Origin: Streptomyces acidicola
GTDB lineage: Bacteria > Actinomycetota > Actinomycetes > Streptomycetales > Streptomycetaceae
DNA: 55,863 nucleotides
Assembly: GCF_009377235.1 (NCBI RefSeq)
Contig: NZ_VMNX01000030.1
Coordinates: 1 to 55,863 of the forward strand
Reading direction: 5' to 3'
The notes under the pieces were generated by a model, which had not been told where the DNA came from, searched no databases, and saw only the letters and a program-made list of their open reading frames with translations. Both the position numbers and the translations under genes were made by a program. Below, one piece after another: positions 31,470 through 41,427 of this stretch (its first letter is position 1; each line of letters starts with the position of its first letter).

Positions 31470-33266
31470 ATGCCCCACCCGCACCTGGACGCCGCAGGCC
31501 ATCCGAGGCCGCAGCTGATCCGCGATCCCGACTGGCGCGACCTCGGCGGTCCCTGGCAGTTCGCCCACGACGACGAGGACCGCGGTCGCGCCGACCGCTG
31601 GATGGACCCGGCGAACTCCGCACCGTTCACCGGCACCGTCACCGTGCCCTACCCGCCTGAGTCCGCGGCCTCGGGCGTGGCGAACACCGCCTTCCACCCC
31701 GTGCTCTGGTATCGGCGCACGATCGACGTGCCCCGGCCGGCCGCCGGGCGGCGGCTCCTGCTGCACTTCGGTGCGGTCGACCACCGCGCCGAGGTCTGGC
31801 TGGGCGGCCGCCTGGTGGGACGGCACGAGGGCGGGCACACCGGCTTCACCTGTGATCTGACCGACGCCATCGACCGGGACGGCGAGCAGACCGTCGTCGT
31901 CCGAGCCGAGGACCAGCCGCTCGACGCCGCACAGCCCCGCGGCAAGCAGGACTGGCGCCGGGATCCGCATGTCATCTGGTACCACCGCACCTCCGGGATC
32001 TGGCAGCCGGTGTGGCTGGAAGAGGTCCCGGCCGAGCACATCGCACTCCTGCACTGGACCCCCGAGGTCGCCCACGCCCGCGTCCGCTGCCGGCTGCGGC
32101 TCGGCCACTGGCCGCGGCGCCCGCTCACCGTGACGGTCCGCCTCACGCGGGGTGAGCGGGTGCTCGCCGAGCAGCGGACGCTGATCGAGGGCCAGGAGAC
32201 GGAGTTCGATGTCGCGGTGCCCGCCCTGCGCCACGCGCAGGATCTCGACGAACTGCTCTGGAGTCCGGAGCGGCCGCAACTCGTCGACGCCGTGGTGGAG
32301 TTGCGCAACGCGGCCGAGGACACACCGGTCGACCGTGCGACGTCCTACCTCGGCCTGCGTGACATCGGCTGGGACGACGGCGTCTTCCTCCTCAACCACA
32401 AGCCGTACTTCCTCCGGTTCGCGCTCCAGCAGGGCTACTGGCCCGCATCGCATCTGTCGGCCTCGGCCGAGGAACTGCGCCGCGACGTCGAACTGGCGAA
32501 GGAGATCGGCCTGAACGGGCTGCGTATCCACCAGAAGGTCGAGGACCCGCGCTTCCTGTACTGGGCCGACCGGCTCGGGCTGCTGCTGTGGGAGGAGATG
32601 CCGTCGGCGTACGCCTTCGGCGCACAGACCGTCGAGCGCGTGGTCGCCGAGTGGACCGAAGCCATCTCCCGCGACCTCAGCCACCCCTCGATCGTGGCCT
32701 GGGTCCCGATCAACGAGTCCTGGTCCGTGCCGAACCCGGCGCTCGTCCCCGCGCAGCGCCACTTCATGGACGCCCTGTACCACCTGACCAAGGCCCTGGA
32801 CCCGTCCCGGCCCGCCGTCTCCAACGACGGCTGGGAGATCTCCGCCGCCGATATCTGGGGCGTCCACGACTACACCCAGCACGGGGACGTACTGCGCAGG
32901 CGCTACGGCCACGCCTCGCTGCGGCGGGGCGAGCTCGCCGAGCAGTGGCCCGGCGCCAAACGGCTGACCCTGGACGGCGTCCGCCACCAAGGGCAGCCCG
33001 TCGTTCTCAGCGAGTTCGGCGGCGCGACCTTCGAGCCGGCCGAGGGCGCCGAGTGGTTCGGCTACGACACCGTGGCCACCAAGGAGGACTTCGCGGAACG
33101 CCTCGCCGAGCTGGTGACCGCCGCGGTGGACTCCGGGCTCGCGGGCTACTGCTACACCCAGTTCACCGACACGGAGCAAGAGACCAACGGCCTGCTCACA
33201 CCGGAACGCCAACCGAAGATTCCCCTGGCCGAACTGCGCGAAATTCTCACCCGAACCCGCACATAG
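31470..33266 (+). CDS. Glycoside hydrolase family 2 enzyme, intracellular
   Basis: A 598-residue enzyme without a signal peptide. Domain order is sugar-binding jelly roll (about 20-170), Ig-like (about 175-290) and TIM barrel (about 295-595). The acid/base is Glu416 in PINESW and the nucleophile Glu515 in VVLSEFGG, both in standard GH2 positions. It lacks the large C-terminal part of LacZ, so it is the short form, such as beta-glucuronidase, beta-mannosidase-like or beta-galactosidase-like enzymes. The exact sugar cannot be read from sequence; the GH67 neighbour makes a uronate- or xylan-derived oligosaccharide plausible. Confidence 0.9.
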   Translation: MPHPHLDAAGHPRPQLIRDPDWRDLGGPWQFAHDDEDRGRADRWMDPANSAPFTGTVTVPYPPESAASGVANTAFHPVLWYRRTIDVPRPAAGRRLLLHFGAVDHRAEVWLGGRLVGRHEGGHTGFTCDLTDAIDRDGEQTVVVRAEDQPLDAAQPRGKQDWRRDPHVIWYHRTSGIWQPVWLEEVPAEHIALLHWTPEVAHARVRCRLRLGHWPRRPLTVTVRLTRGERVLAEQRTLIEGQETEFDVAVPALRHAQDLDELLWSPERPQLVDAVVELRNAAEDTPVDRATSYLGLRDIGWDDGVFLLNHKPYFLRFALQQGYWPASHLSASAEELRRDVELAKEIGLNGLRIHQKVEDPRFLYWADRLGLLLWEEMPSAYAFGAQTVERVVAEWTEAISRDLSHPSIVAWVPINESWSVPNPALVPAQRHFMDALYHLTKALDPSRPAVSNDGWEISAADIWGVHDYTQHGDVLRRRYGHASLRRGELAEQWPGAKRLTLDGVRHQGQPVVLSEFGGATFEPAEGAEWFGYDTVATKEDFAERLAELVTAAVDSGLAGYCYTQFTDTEQETNGLLTPERQPKIPLAELREILTRTRT

Positions 33267-33329
33267 CGCCGCTCGCCGGCTGAGGGCTCGGGGCAATTCC
33301 CTTCGTTCTTCCGCAGAGGAGAAACCGCA

Positions 33330-36300
33330 ATGGCGCGATCCGAGTACGAGTACAGCCGTCGCCGAGTGCTCCAGGCATCCGCTCTCGCCTTCGCCACCGT
33401 ACTGAGCCCGTGGAGCACGGCGGCCGGCTTCGCCCCATCGGCAGGCACCCCCGATGAGGACGGCTACGATCTCTGGCTGCGCTACCGCCCCACCACCGAT
33501 CCCCGCCGGCTCGCCGAGTACCGGGAGGTCCTGGCCGGTCTGGCACGTCAGGGCGAGGGCCGGGTCATGGGCAACGCCGAGTCGGAACTGCGGCGAGCCG
33601 CCCGGGGCTTCACCGGCAGCGCACCGGCCCGGGTTCCCGCCGATCGCGCCTCGGTCGTCATCGGCACGGTGGACGAGTCACCGGTCGTGCGCTCCCAGGT
33701 GAGCCCCGGTCGGCTGGCCCGGATCGGTGAGCAGGGGTACGTGATCGAGATGACCGGCCCGCCGGGCAGGCGGCGTCTGGTCGTCGGGGCCCGCAGTGAT
33801 CGGGGCGTGCTGGCCGGGGTCTTCCATCTCATCCGTCTGCTCCAGCTCGAGCGGCCACTGCACAAGCTGTCCATCGTGGAGAAACCGCGCACCGCACTGC
33901 GCATGATGAATCACTGGGACAACTTCGACGGGTCCATCGAGCGTGGCTACGCGGGCACTTCGCTCTTCGAGTGGGACAAGCTGCCGGACATCTCCGACCG
34001 GCTCGTCGACTACGCGCGGTCCATGGCATCGATCGGCATCAACGCCTCGGTGCTCAACAATGTGAACGCCGACGCCGACTTCATCACCGGCGAGATGCTG
34101 ACCGGACTCAGACCCCTGGCGGCACTTCTCCACTCATGGGGCATCTCCGTCTGGCTGTCCGTCAACTACGCCAGTCCGATGAGCCTGACCGCGGACGACG
34201 CGGATCCGATCACGACGGCCGACCCCGCCGATCGACGGGTCCAGCGGTGGTGGCAGGACAAGAGCGCCGAAATCTTCAACAGCCTGCCCGGATTCGGCGG
34301 GTTCCTGGTGAAGGCGAACTCGGAGGGGCAGCCCGGCCCGCTGGATTACGGACGCACCCATGCCGAGGGCGCGAACATGCTGGCCCGCACGGTCGCCCCG
34401 CACGACGGGCAGATCGTCTGGCGCAGCTTCGTCCACGAGGATTTCAGCGACTGGGCGGAGTACCAGTACCGGGTGTTCGCCCCGCTGGACGGCACGTTCG
34501 ACGACAACGTCATCCTCCAGACCAAGTACGGACCGATCGACTTCCAGATCCGCGAGCCCGTACACCCCCTGTTCGGCGCGATGCGGCACACGAACCAGAT
34601 GCTGGAACTCCAGCTCACACAGGAATACACGGGCCACACGCTCCACACGACCTATCTGGCTCCGCTGTGGCGGGAGGTGCTGACCTTCCCGACGCGGGGG
34701 CCCGGCACCGGACCGACCGTCGCCGACATCCTCGCGGACGGCGACGGCCGTGCGCCGCGGGCGGGCATCGCCGGGGTCAGCAACTTCGGCAACGCCCGCA
34801 ACTGGACCGGCTATCTGATGGGAGCGGCGAACACCTATGCCTTCGGCAGGATGTGCTGGGACCCGGACGCCGATCCCCGGGACCTGGCCGCGGAGTGGGC
34901 CGGGCTGACCTTCGGCACCGACGACGCGGTCACCGAGGTCGTGGCCGACATCCTCGTGCACTCGCGCCGGACGTACGAGGACTACACCTCGCCGCTGGGG
35001 ATGGGCTATCTCACCGACCCCGGTGGCGACCATCTCGACCCGAGCCCGCTGGGCACCCTCTTCCAGTCACACCACTCCACGACCGAGGGCACCGGCTTCG
35101 ACCGCACCGAGGCGACCGGCAGCGGCTTCACCGGGCTCTACCCACGGCCGTGGCAGGAGCACTACGCGTCCACGGCGACCTGTCCCGACGACCTGCTGCT
35201 GTTCATGCACTGGGTGCCGTACGACCATCGACTGCGGTCGGGCAAGACGGTCATCCAGCACATCTACGATACGCACTTCACCGGGGTCGACCGCATCGAC
35301 CGGTTCCTCGCCGGGTGGAGCAAACTGTCCGGGGAGGTCGACCGGCAGCGCCATGCCGCCGTCAAGGCGGGCTTCGAGGCCCAGCGGGAGCACGCGACGT
35401 TCTGGCGCGACACGGTGGTCGGATTCTTCTTCGACAAGAGCCGCATCGTCGATGCGCGGCGGGAATGGCTGCGAGCGGCGCTGAACGGCTCACGGGTGCT
35501 GCTCGGCGGCCGGCCCAACCTCCTGCCGGTCACCGTCACCAACGCCTCGGCGCGGGACCGCGACCTGACGGTCTCGCTGCGGCCACCGGCGGCGGACTGG
35601 CGCACCGAGCCTGCCGAACAGTCCGCGGCCGGCGCCGCGACCGCCGAGCTCGAACTGCCGGTCACGCCCCCCTTGTCGGGCACCGTCGCCGCCCTGGACC
35701 TGGATGTGGCGCCGAAGGTCACCCGGCTCGACGGCCGCCCGCCGTCCCTGGTCGTGGCCCCCGAGGGCAGTCGCTGCCTCCTGGCACTCAACGCCGGTCC
35801 GCGGAACGGGACTTCGATGCCCGGCTACGACGCGCTGACCCCCGAGTCGGCCTGGTCCGCGTCGGCCGGCCACGGCTGGGTCGGCGCCGCCCCGTCGGCC
35901 AGGGACCGTGGTGGCGAGCCCCTGTTGCGCGACCACCTCTGGCACAACTCGTCCCGGGTGCTGCGCGTCGCCCTGCCGGCCGGCGAGCACACCGGGTACG
36001 CGCTGGTCGGTGACACCGGGGCCACGGCCTCGCCGACCCGGGTCGCGGTGGACGGCGCCGCCGTCGCCACCAGTCCGAAGCAGCCCGGCGGAACCTTCAC
36101 CTGGCTGGAGCTCCCCCTCGACGGAGGTGCCACCGGCCGCACCACGGACATCACGTTCACGGGGGTGGGCGGCCCCTGGCGGCTGTCCGCGTTCGCCGTC
36201 ACGGACCCCGGCGCCCCGGTGCCGTCCCTGGTCGTCATGCGGGCGGTGGCGGATCCGGTGTGGTGGGCGGGCCGGGCCAACCCGGTCACGGTGCTGGTAC

Positions 36301-36986
36301 GCAACACCGGCACCGAGGACCGCGATGTCACCGCCCGCCTCGTCACCCCCGACGGCTGGTCCGGCACCGAGCGGACCGTGACCGTCACCGCCGGAGCCGA
36401 GCGAGAGCTGACCGTCACCGCGACCCCGGTGCCCACTCCGGGATTCGCCACCGTCGAGATCCGGCTCACCAGCGGCGACGAGGAGACCGAGCGCGGCCGG
36501 TCGGTGCCCGTCGTCACCACGCCGCACCCCGATGACGCGGCCACGGCGTTCGACGCCGGCCCGCCGGCCAGCCCGCTGCTGACCGGATACACCAGACTGT
36601 CCCCCGAGGACGGCTACAGCGCCGACCGCGGCTTCGGTTGGGTCGGCGACCGGCCGAACACCCGTGACCGGGGCAACGCCGACGATCTGCGCCGCGACAT
36701 CGTCATGCAGCGGGGCAAGCCCACCGTCCTGCGCGTCCCGGTGCCGGCCGGCAAGCACACGGTGTGGGTGCTGACCGGCGACTCCCTCACCGATTCGGGT
36801 GTCACCACCATCTCCGAGGGCGGCACGGTCCTCGGACGCTCCGGCGACGACAGCCTGCCGAGCCGAGCCTTCGTCTGGTTCTCCTTCGCCCTCGATGGTG
36901 GAGCCCATGGGCGCACCGCCGACCTGGAGATCACCGGCTCGAAGCTGAACGGCCTCTGGCGCATCGCGGCCCTCGTCGTCGTCTGA
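33330..36986 (+). CDS. Tat-exported GH67 alpha-glucuronidase with extended C-terminal tail
   Basis: A 1218-residue enzyme that removes glucuronic or 4-O-methylglucuronic acid from xylan fragments. A Tat signal (SRRRVLQASALAFATVLS) precedes the GH67 N, middle and C domains (about 45-715). Catalytic residues are conserved: acid Glu332 in ANSEGQPGP, and the base pair Asp404 in GPIDFQIREP and Glu432 in LTQEYTG, with spacing as in known GH67. After residue about 720 come extra parts: an Ig-like domain, a beta-sandwich module (about 830-960), a NEW3-like domain (about 970-1065) and a second copy of the module (about 1070-1218). Usual GH67 enzymes end near 700 residues. The gene belongs to the same operon. 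Confidence 0.92.
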   Translation: MARSEYEYSRRRVLQASALAFATVLSPWSTAAGFAPSAGTPDEDGYDLWLRYRPTTDPRRLAEYREVLAGLARQGEGRVMGNAESELRRAARGFTGSAPARVPADRASVVIGTVDESPVVRSQVSPGRLARIGEQGYVIEMTGPPGRRRLVVGARSDRGVLAGVFHLIRLLQLERPLHKLSIVEKPRTALRMMNHWDNFDGSIERGYAGTSLFEWDKLPDISDRLVDYARSMASIGINASVLNNVNADADFITGEMLTGLRPLAALLHSWGISVWLSVNYASPMSLTADDADPITTADPADRRVQRWWQDKSAEIFNSLPGFGGFLVKANSEGQPGPLDYGRTHAEGANMLARTVAPHDGQIVWRSFVHEDFSDWAEYQYRVFAPLDGTFDDNVILQTKYGPIDFQIREPVHPLFGAMRHTNQMLELQLTQEYTGHTLHTTYLAPLWREVLTFPTRGPGTGPTVADILADGDGRAPRAGIAGVSNFGNARNWTGYLMGAANTYAFGRMCWDPDADPRDLAAEWAGLTFGTDDAVTEVVADILVHSRRTYEDYTSPLGMGYLTDPGGDHLDPSPLGTLFQSHHSTTEGTGFDRTEATGSGFTGLYPRPWQEHYASTATCPDDLLLFMHWVPYDHRLRSGKTVIQHIYDTHFTGVDRIDRFLAGWSKLSGEVDRQRHAAVKAGFEAQREHATFWRDTVVGFFFDKSRIVDARREWLRAALNGSRVLLGGRPNLLPVTVTNASARDRDLTVSLRPPAADWRTEPAEQSAAGAATAELELPVTPPLSGTVAALDLDVAPKVTRLDGRPPSLVVAPEGSRCLLALNAGPRNGTSMPGYDALTPESAWSASAGHGWVGAAPSARDRGGEPLLRDHLWHNSSRVLRVALPAGEHTGYALVGDTGATASPTRVAVDGAAVATSPKQPGGTFTWLELPLDGGATGRTTDITFTGVGGPWRLSAFAVTDPGAPVPSLVVMRAVADPVWWAGRANPVTVLVRNTGTEDRDVTARLVTPDGWSGTERTVTVTAGAERELTVTATPVPTPGFATVEIRLTSGDEETERGRSVPVVTTPHPDDAATAFDAGPPASPLLTGYTRLSPEDGYSADRGFGWVGDRPNTRDRGNADDLRRDIVMQRGKPTVLRVPVPAGKHTVWVLTGDSLTDSGVTTISEGGTVLGRSGDDSLPSRAFVWFSFALDGGAHGRTADLEITGSKLNGLWRIAALVVV

Positions 36987-37082
36987 GCCACCTCCGCGCC
37001 GTACACCCATCTGTTCTTCCGGGCGCGGCCCGCGACCCGGCGTCTCCAGCATCTCCGGTATCCGCAAAGGAGAGTTCCCGAC

Positions 37083-39359
37083 ATGACATCGAAGCCGACA
37101 CGATTCCCCTCGCTCCGGGGCAGATCCGGCGCCGCCCTCCTTGCCCTGCTCATGGTCCTCGGCCTCGGCAGTGCGCATCCCGGACCGGCCGCGGCCGATC
37201 CCGCCGATCCGCCCGGGACGTACCAGAACCCCGTGATGGACAACGTCGCGGACGCCTTCTCCGACCCGTCGATCATCCGCGGTAAGGACGGCTACTGGTA
37301 CGCCTATGCGACCCAGACCAGCATGCGCCGGGACAACCAGGGAGGCCCCTGGGAGTCACAGCACTTCATGCCGATCACACGCTCGGCCGACCTCGTCAAC
37401 TGGACCTACGTCGGTGACGTCTTCGGGCCCGACAACCACCCGGAGTGGCGCGACTTCGCGAGCACCTACTACTGGGCACCCGACATCCGCTACATCAACG
37501 GCACGTACTACCTCTACTACTCGGTCGCCGGCGGCGACAAGAACACCATCGCGCTGGCCACGTCGGACCATCCGGCCGGCCCGTGGAAGGACATCGGTCA
37601 CCCCGTGCTGCCGTACGGGACGACGGTCAATCAGATCGATCCGTCGGTGTTCGTCGACGCCGACGGCCAGAAGTACCTCTACTACGGCTCGTTCCGCGAC
37701 GGCGGAATCCAGGCGGTGCGTCTGAACGAGGAGGGCACCGCGCCGGCCGGCGATCCGGTGCAGGTGGTCGGCGCCCGGCGCGGCGAGGCCGCGTACGCGG
37801 TGAAGCGCGACGGCTGGTACTACCTGTTCTACTCCGGCCTGGGCTGCTGCGCCCGGGACGAGGGCGCCTATCCGGTGTTCGTCGGGCGGGCCAGGAACCC
37901 CATGGGCCCGTTCAAGGACGCCGAGGGCGTCGGCCTGGCCGACCTGCACCCGGGCGGCACGCTCGTCAACGCACCGAACGGCAACAAGTGGGTCGCGACC
38001 GGCCATTCGGCGAACGTGGTCGACAAGTCGGGCCAGGACTGGATCCTCACCAATGGATTCGACCGCCACGAGAGTGATCCCAACTGGGGCGGACGGCCGA
38101 CCATGATGGACCGGCTCGACTGGATCGACGGCTGGCCGACGGTCCGCGCGGGGGCCTGGACCAGCGAGGACCGGCAGACCGCGCCGACGGGCGCATGGGA
38201 CGCGGGCAGCACCTTCGAGGACGGCCTCGTCCACTTCGACATCCCCGGACACGGCTCCTGGACCACGGGTTCGGATCCCGACTCGGGACGCTATGCCCGC
38301 AGCCGGTCCCGGGCCGCGGTCCCGCAGCTGCTGCTGCCGCGTCGGGCCCCGGACGGCGATGTGAGGCTCGAGGCCGACGTCCGGCTGCGCGACGACGAAG
38401 GCCGGGTCGGCCTGGTCCTGGCGTCCGCGGGCCCGTCCGACCACGCCGTGGCCTGGCTGGATTCCATCGGCACACTCTCCGTCGAGGTCACCCGGGACCG
38501 GAAGGTGGTGCGGAAGCGGACCGCTCGTCTGCACACGAACGCCGATCCGCGGACCTGGCACTCGCTCACGGCCGAGATCCGCGACGGGGCGGCGCATGTA
38601 CAGGTCAGCTCGGCCATGCTCGACATGCCGCTGGCCGAGCTGACGGTGGACGTGCCCGAGGACTGGCGCCGTGGCGGTGCCGCCTCGACCCGCGGCGCCG
38701 GCGAGGTGGACAACGTCGGCGTGACCCGGCTCTACCAGCCGGTGACCGTCAAACAGCCGGACCCCCACATCGGAGCCCGGCTGCCGGAGTACGACGAGGA
38801 CTTCGACGACAACCAGCTGGACGGCTGGACGTGGTTCGGCCCCGCCGACGGGAAGGTCACCGACGGCCAGTACGTGTGGCCGACGCAGGATGCCGACTTC
38901 TCCGGCAAGGGCACCATGGCATCGGCGCTGCTTCGTGACGCTCCGACCGGCACCTACACGGTCGAGACCAAGCTGCACTTCCCGATCACCGACGCCCCCG
39001 ACGGGCGCAGCCAGGCCGGGATGATCGCCTTCCGGAGCCCGGAGGACTCGATCCATCTGGCCCCGACACGGACCGGCCCGTCACGGCAGGCTTTCCTGTG
39101 GATCGGCCGAGACCGTGACAGCTGGCCGGAGATGCAGTTGGGCCCGTCGGCCGACACCATGTGGCTGCGGCTGCGCCACACCGTCGATCCGAAGACCGGC
39201 GAACACACATTCCAGCCGGCCACGAGCCGGGACGGGAAGCACTACATCTGGGGTGGGGTCTGGCATCTGCCCGCCGGCTCCGACCCGCGCATCGGCCTCG
39301 TCTCCCTGGCCGGTAAGGGCGTGACCGCACGCTTCGACTACGTGCGCTTCTACTCCTGA
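37083..39359 (+). CDS. Secreted GH43 glycosidase with C-terminal beta-sandwich
   Basis: A 758-residue secreted enzyme (Sec signal about 1-40, ending PAAADPA). The five-blade GH43 domain (about 45-350) has base Asp61 in FSDPSII, Asp134 in WAPDIR and acid Glu235 in RRGEAAYA. The family cleaves alpha-L-arabinofuranosyl or beta-xylosyl bonds. Two more beta-rich parts follow (about 355-555 and 570-758); the last resembles a DUF1349/concanavalin-like domain. KGEFP-type spacing from GH67 (96 bp, AAAGGAGAG before the ATG) suggests the last gene of the operon. Confidence 0.9.
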   Translation: MTSKPTRFPSLRGRSGAALLALLMVLGLGSAHPGPAAADPADPPGTYQNPVMDNVADAFSDPSIIRGKDGYWYAYATQTSMRRDNQGGPWESQHFMPITRSADLVNWTYVGDVFGPDNHPEWRDFASTYYWAPDIRYINGTYYLYYSVAGGDKNTIALATSDHPAGPWKDIGHPVLPYGTTVNQIDPSVFVDADGQKYLYYGSFRDGGIQAVRLNEEGTAPAGDPVQVVGARRGEAAYAVKRDGWYYLFYSGLGCCARDEGAYPVFVGRARNPMGPFKDAEGVGLADLHPGGTLVNAPNGNKWVATGHSANVVDKSGQDWILTNGFDRHESDPNWGGRPTMMDRLDWIDGWPTVRAGAWTSEDRQTAPTGAWDAGSTFEDGLVHFDIPGHGSWTTGSDPDSGRYARSRSRAAVPQLLLPRRAPDGDVRLEADVRLRDDEGRVGLVLASAGPSDHAVAWLDSIGTLSVEVTRDRKVVRKRTARLHTNADPRTWHSLTAEIRDGAAHVQVSSAMLDMPLAELTVDVPEDWRRGGAASTRGAGEVDNVGVTRLYQPVTVKQPDPHIGARLPEYDEDFDDNQLDGWTWFGPADGKVTDGQYVWPTQDADFSGKGTMASALLRDAPTGTYTVETKLHFPITDAPDGRSQAGMIAFRSPEDSIHLAPTRTGPSRQAFLWIGRDRDSWPEMQLGPSADTMWLRLRHTVDPKTGEHTFQPATSRDGKHYIWGGVWHLPAGSDPRIGLVSLAGKGVTARFDYVRFYS

Positions 39360-39360
39360 C

Positions 39361-39996
39361 GAGCTCCGAAGGGTTTCCGACAGGGTGTGCAGGCGCACCG
39401 CCACCGAGATATGGAAGAACGACTCCGAGTCCCGCCACGTGCTGCCGAGAAGTCGGGTGATCCTGTCGAGCCGCTCGAGCACGGTGTTGCTGTGCACGCC
39501 CATCAGCCGCGCGGTGCGGGCGGGGCCGGCGTCGCAGTCCACGAAGTGATGGAGCGTGGCGAGCAGATCGGTCCCCCGTTCGGCGTCCCAGCGCCGGACG
39601 GGGCCGATGATGCGATCGATGAACTGCCGCACGCTGGTGGGGGCGTGCGCGAACAGGGTCGTGTACGGCAGGTAGGCGTCGGCCGCGACCGCGGCCGCCT
39701 CGATGCCCGGAGCGGTCAGCACCCGGCTGCAATCCCGGGCCGTGGTGAAACGGCCGCTCAGTTCGTCGAGGCTCTCCGCGGGGGTGCGGCCACGGCCAGC
39801 ACTTCGCCGACCCCCGTCGCGGCACACAGGCGGTCGCGGACGGCGGTCGCCGCGCGTTGCGGGTCTCTTTCCGGTACGACTGCGAGGACTACGCAGGGCG
39901 AGCCGGAACCCGGCCACGGACAGGCCACGCGGAACGCGGGGAGCGGACCGCGGTCGTCATCACGACGCGTCGAAGGAGTTCACCCGTCACGACCGG
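39361..39996 (-). pseudogene. Frameshifted PucR/CdaR-type regulator remnant
   Basis: The minus strand encodes the C-terminal half of a PucR-type regulator. A GGDEF-like piece (CVVLAVVPERDPQRAATAV...GVGEVLAVAAP) lies in one frame. The PucR HTH piece (LLATLHHFVDCDAGPARTARLMGVHSNTVLERLDRITRLL) continues in another. The frames join if one base is added to the run of five G at 39780-39784 (C on the coding strand). The N-terminal half is missing, and there is no stop before the sequence runs into GH43 antisense. It is a dead gene, or a sequencing slip in an already truncated one. From 39996 to 40104 I see no other gene. Confidence 0.65.
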
Positions 39997-40104
39997 TGGG
40001 CGCCTTCGAACCACCCTCGGCCGTCCCTGGATGTTGTGGTAGGGCCACCTCCACCCCTGCCCCACCCACTGGGCCCATGGCCGCGCGCCCTTCGCCCTTC
40101 TACG

Positions 40105-41427
40105 GTGACCCGTGTGATCCGAACGACCCGTACGCAGCCTCGGAACGTGTGGCAGGCCATGGCCCGGCCGCGCTATCTCGTGTCGTCGTGGCCGTGGCGG
40201 GCCGTCGGGTATCTGGTGTCCGGAGTGCTCGCCGGGGCCCTGGTCCTGGTGGGGATCGTGGTGCTCGTGGCGGCCGGCGGGGTGCTGGCCGTCGTGCTGG
40301 TCGGGGTGCCCCTTCTCGGGCTCACCGTGCTCGTCGGGGTGCCCGTGGCGTCGATGGAGCGGCGTCGGCTGGGGCTGATCGACCGGGACCCGGTGGCCGG
40401 CGCGCATGACGTGCCCACCGGGCCGGGGCCGTGGGTCTGGTACACCACCCGGCTGCGCGAGCAGCTGACCTGGCGGGAACTCGGCTACGCGGTGCTGTTC
40501 GCCGGCCTGCTGTGGCCGGTCGAGGCGCTCGTGGCCACGGTGGCCCTGCTCTTCCCGGGGTCGATGGTCGCCGCCCCGCTGCTGATGGCCACGGTGGGCG
40601 ACGGCCAGGAGGTGAAGGTGCTCAAGCAGTGGACGGTCACCACATGGCCGGGCGCCTTCGGGGTCGCCGTGCTGGGTGTCGTACTGCTGACTGCCGGGGC
40701 GTACGTCCTCGGGGTCGCCGCCGGGGCCAGGACCGGGCTGACCCGGCTGCTGATCGCCCCGCGTGACGTGGACCTGGGGGCGAAGGTCGTCGAACTGACC
40801 CGTTCCCGGGTGCGGTTGGTGGACGCCTTCGAGGCGGAGCGGCGCCGTATCGAGCGCGATCTCCACGACGGCGCCCAACAGCGCCTGGTCGCACTGACGA
40901 TGACGCTGGGTCTGGCCCGGCTGGACGCGCCGCCGGGACCGTTGGCCGACCAGCTCGCCCGGGCCCACGCGGAGGCCGGCAACGCCCTGGCCGAACTGCG
41001 CGAGCTCGTCCACGGCATCCACCCCAAGGTCCTCGCCGACTTCGGGCTGGAAGCCGCGGTCGGCGACGCAGCGGACCGCAGCCCCGTGCCCGTGGACGTC
41101 GACCTGGACCTGGGCCTGTCCGGACGTCTGCCCAGGGCCGTGGAGACGGCCGCGTACTTCGTGGTCTGTGAGGCCCTCGCCAACGTGGCCAGGCACAGCG
41201 GGGCGAGCCGGGCGGAGGTGAGCGGCAGGCACGAGGACGGGCGGCTCCACCTCCGGGTGAGCGATGACGGGTGCGGTGGGGCGAGCGCGGACGGCGGCAG
41301 CGGGCTGACCGGACTCGCCGACCGGGTGTCGGTCCTCGATGGCAGACTTTCCCTGTCCAGCCCGCCGGGCGGACCGACCCTGCTGAGCGTGGAGATTCCT
41401 TGCCGGACCGCCGATCGCTTCGCGTAG
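40105..41427 (+). CDS. Sensor histidine kinase, NarL-type partner
   Basis: A 440-residue membrane kinase. Four hydrophobic segments (about 28-50, 52-75, 120-165, 180-215) form a putative sensor domain. The HisKA_3 dimer motif [16 protein letters not shown] carries phospho-acceptor His254, and the ATPase domain shows [13 protein letters not shown] and a [12 protein letters not shown]-box. GTG start; ATG at 40159 is an alternative. The response regulator gene starts inside its last codons, so they form a pair. The signal is unknown; the location between glycosidase genes allows, but does not prove, a role in polysaccharide sensing. Confidence 0.88.
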   Translation: MTRVIRTTRTQPRNVWQAMARPRYLVSSWPWRAVGYLVSGVLAGALVLVGIVVLVAAGGVLAVVLVGVPLLGLTVLVGVPVASMERRRLGLIDRDPVAGAHDVPTGPGPWVWYTTRLREQLTWRELGYAVLFAGLLWPVEALVATVALLFPGSMVAAPLLMATVGDGQEVKVLKQWTVTTWPGAFGVAVLGVVLLTAGAYVLGVAAGARTGLTRLLIAPRDVDLGAKVVELTRSRVRLVDAFEAERRRIERDLHDGAQQRLVALTMTLGLARLDAPPGPLADQLARAHAEAGNALAELRELVHGIHPKVLADFGLEAAVGDAADRSPVPVDVDLDLGLSGRLPRAVETAAYFVVCEALANVARHSGASRAEVSGRHEDGRLHLRVSDDGCGGASADGGSGLTGLADRVSVLDGRLSLSSPPGGPTLLSVEIPCRTADRFA

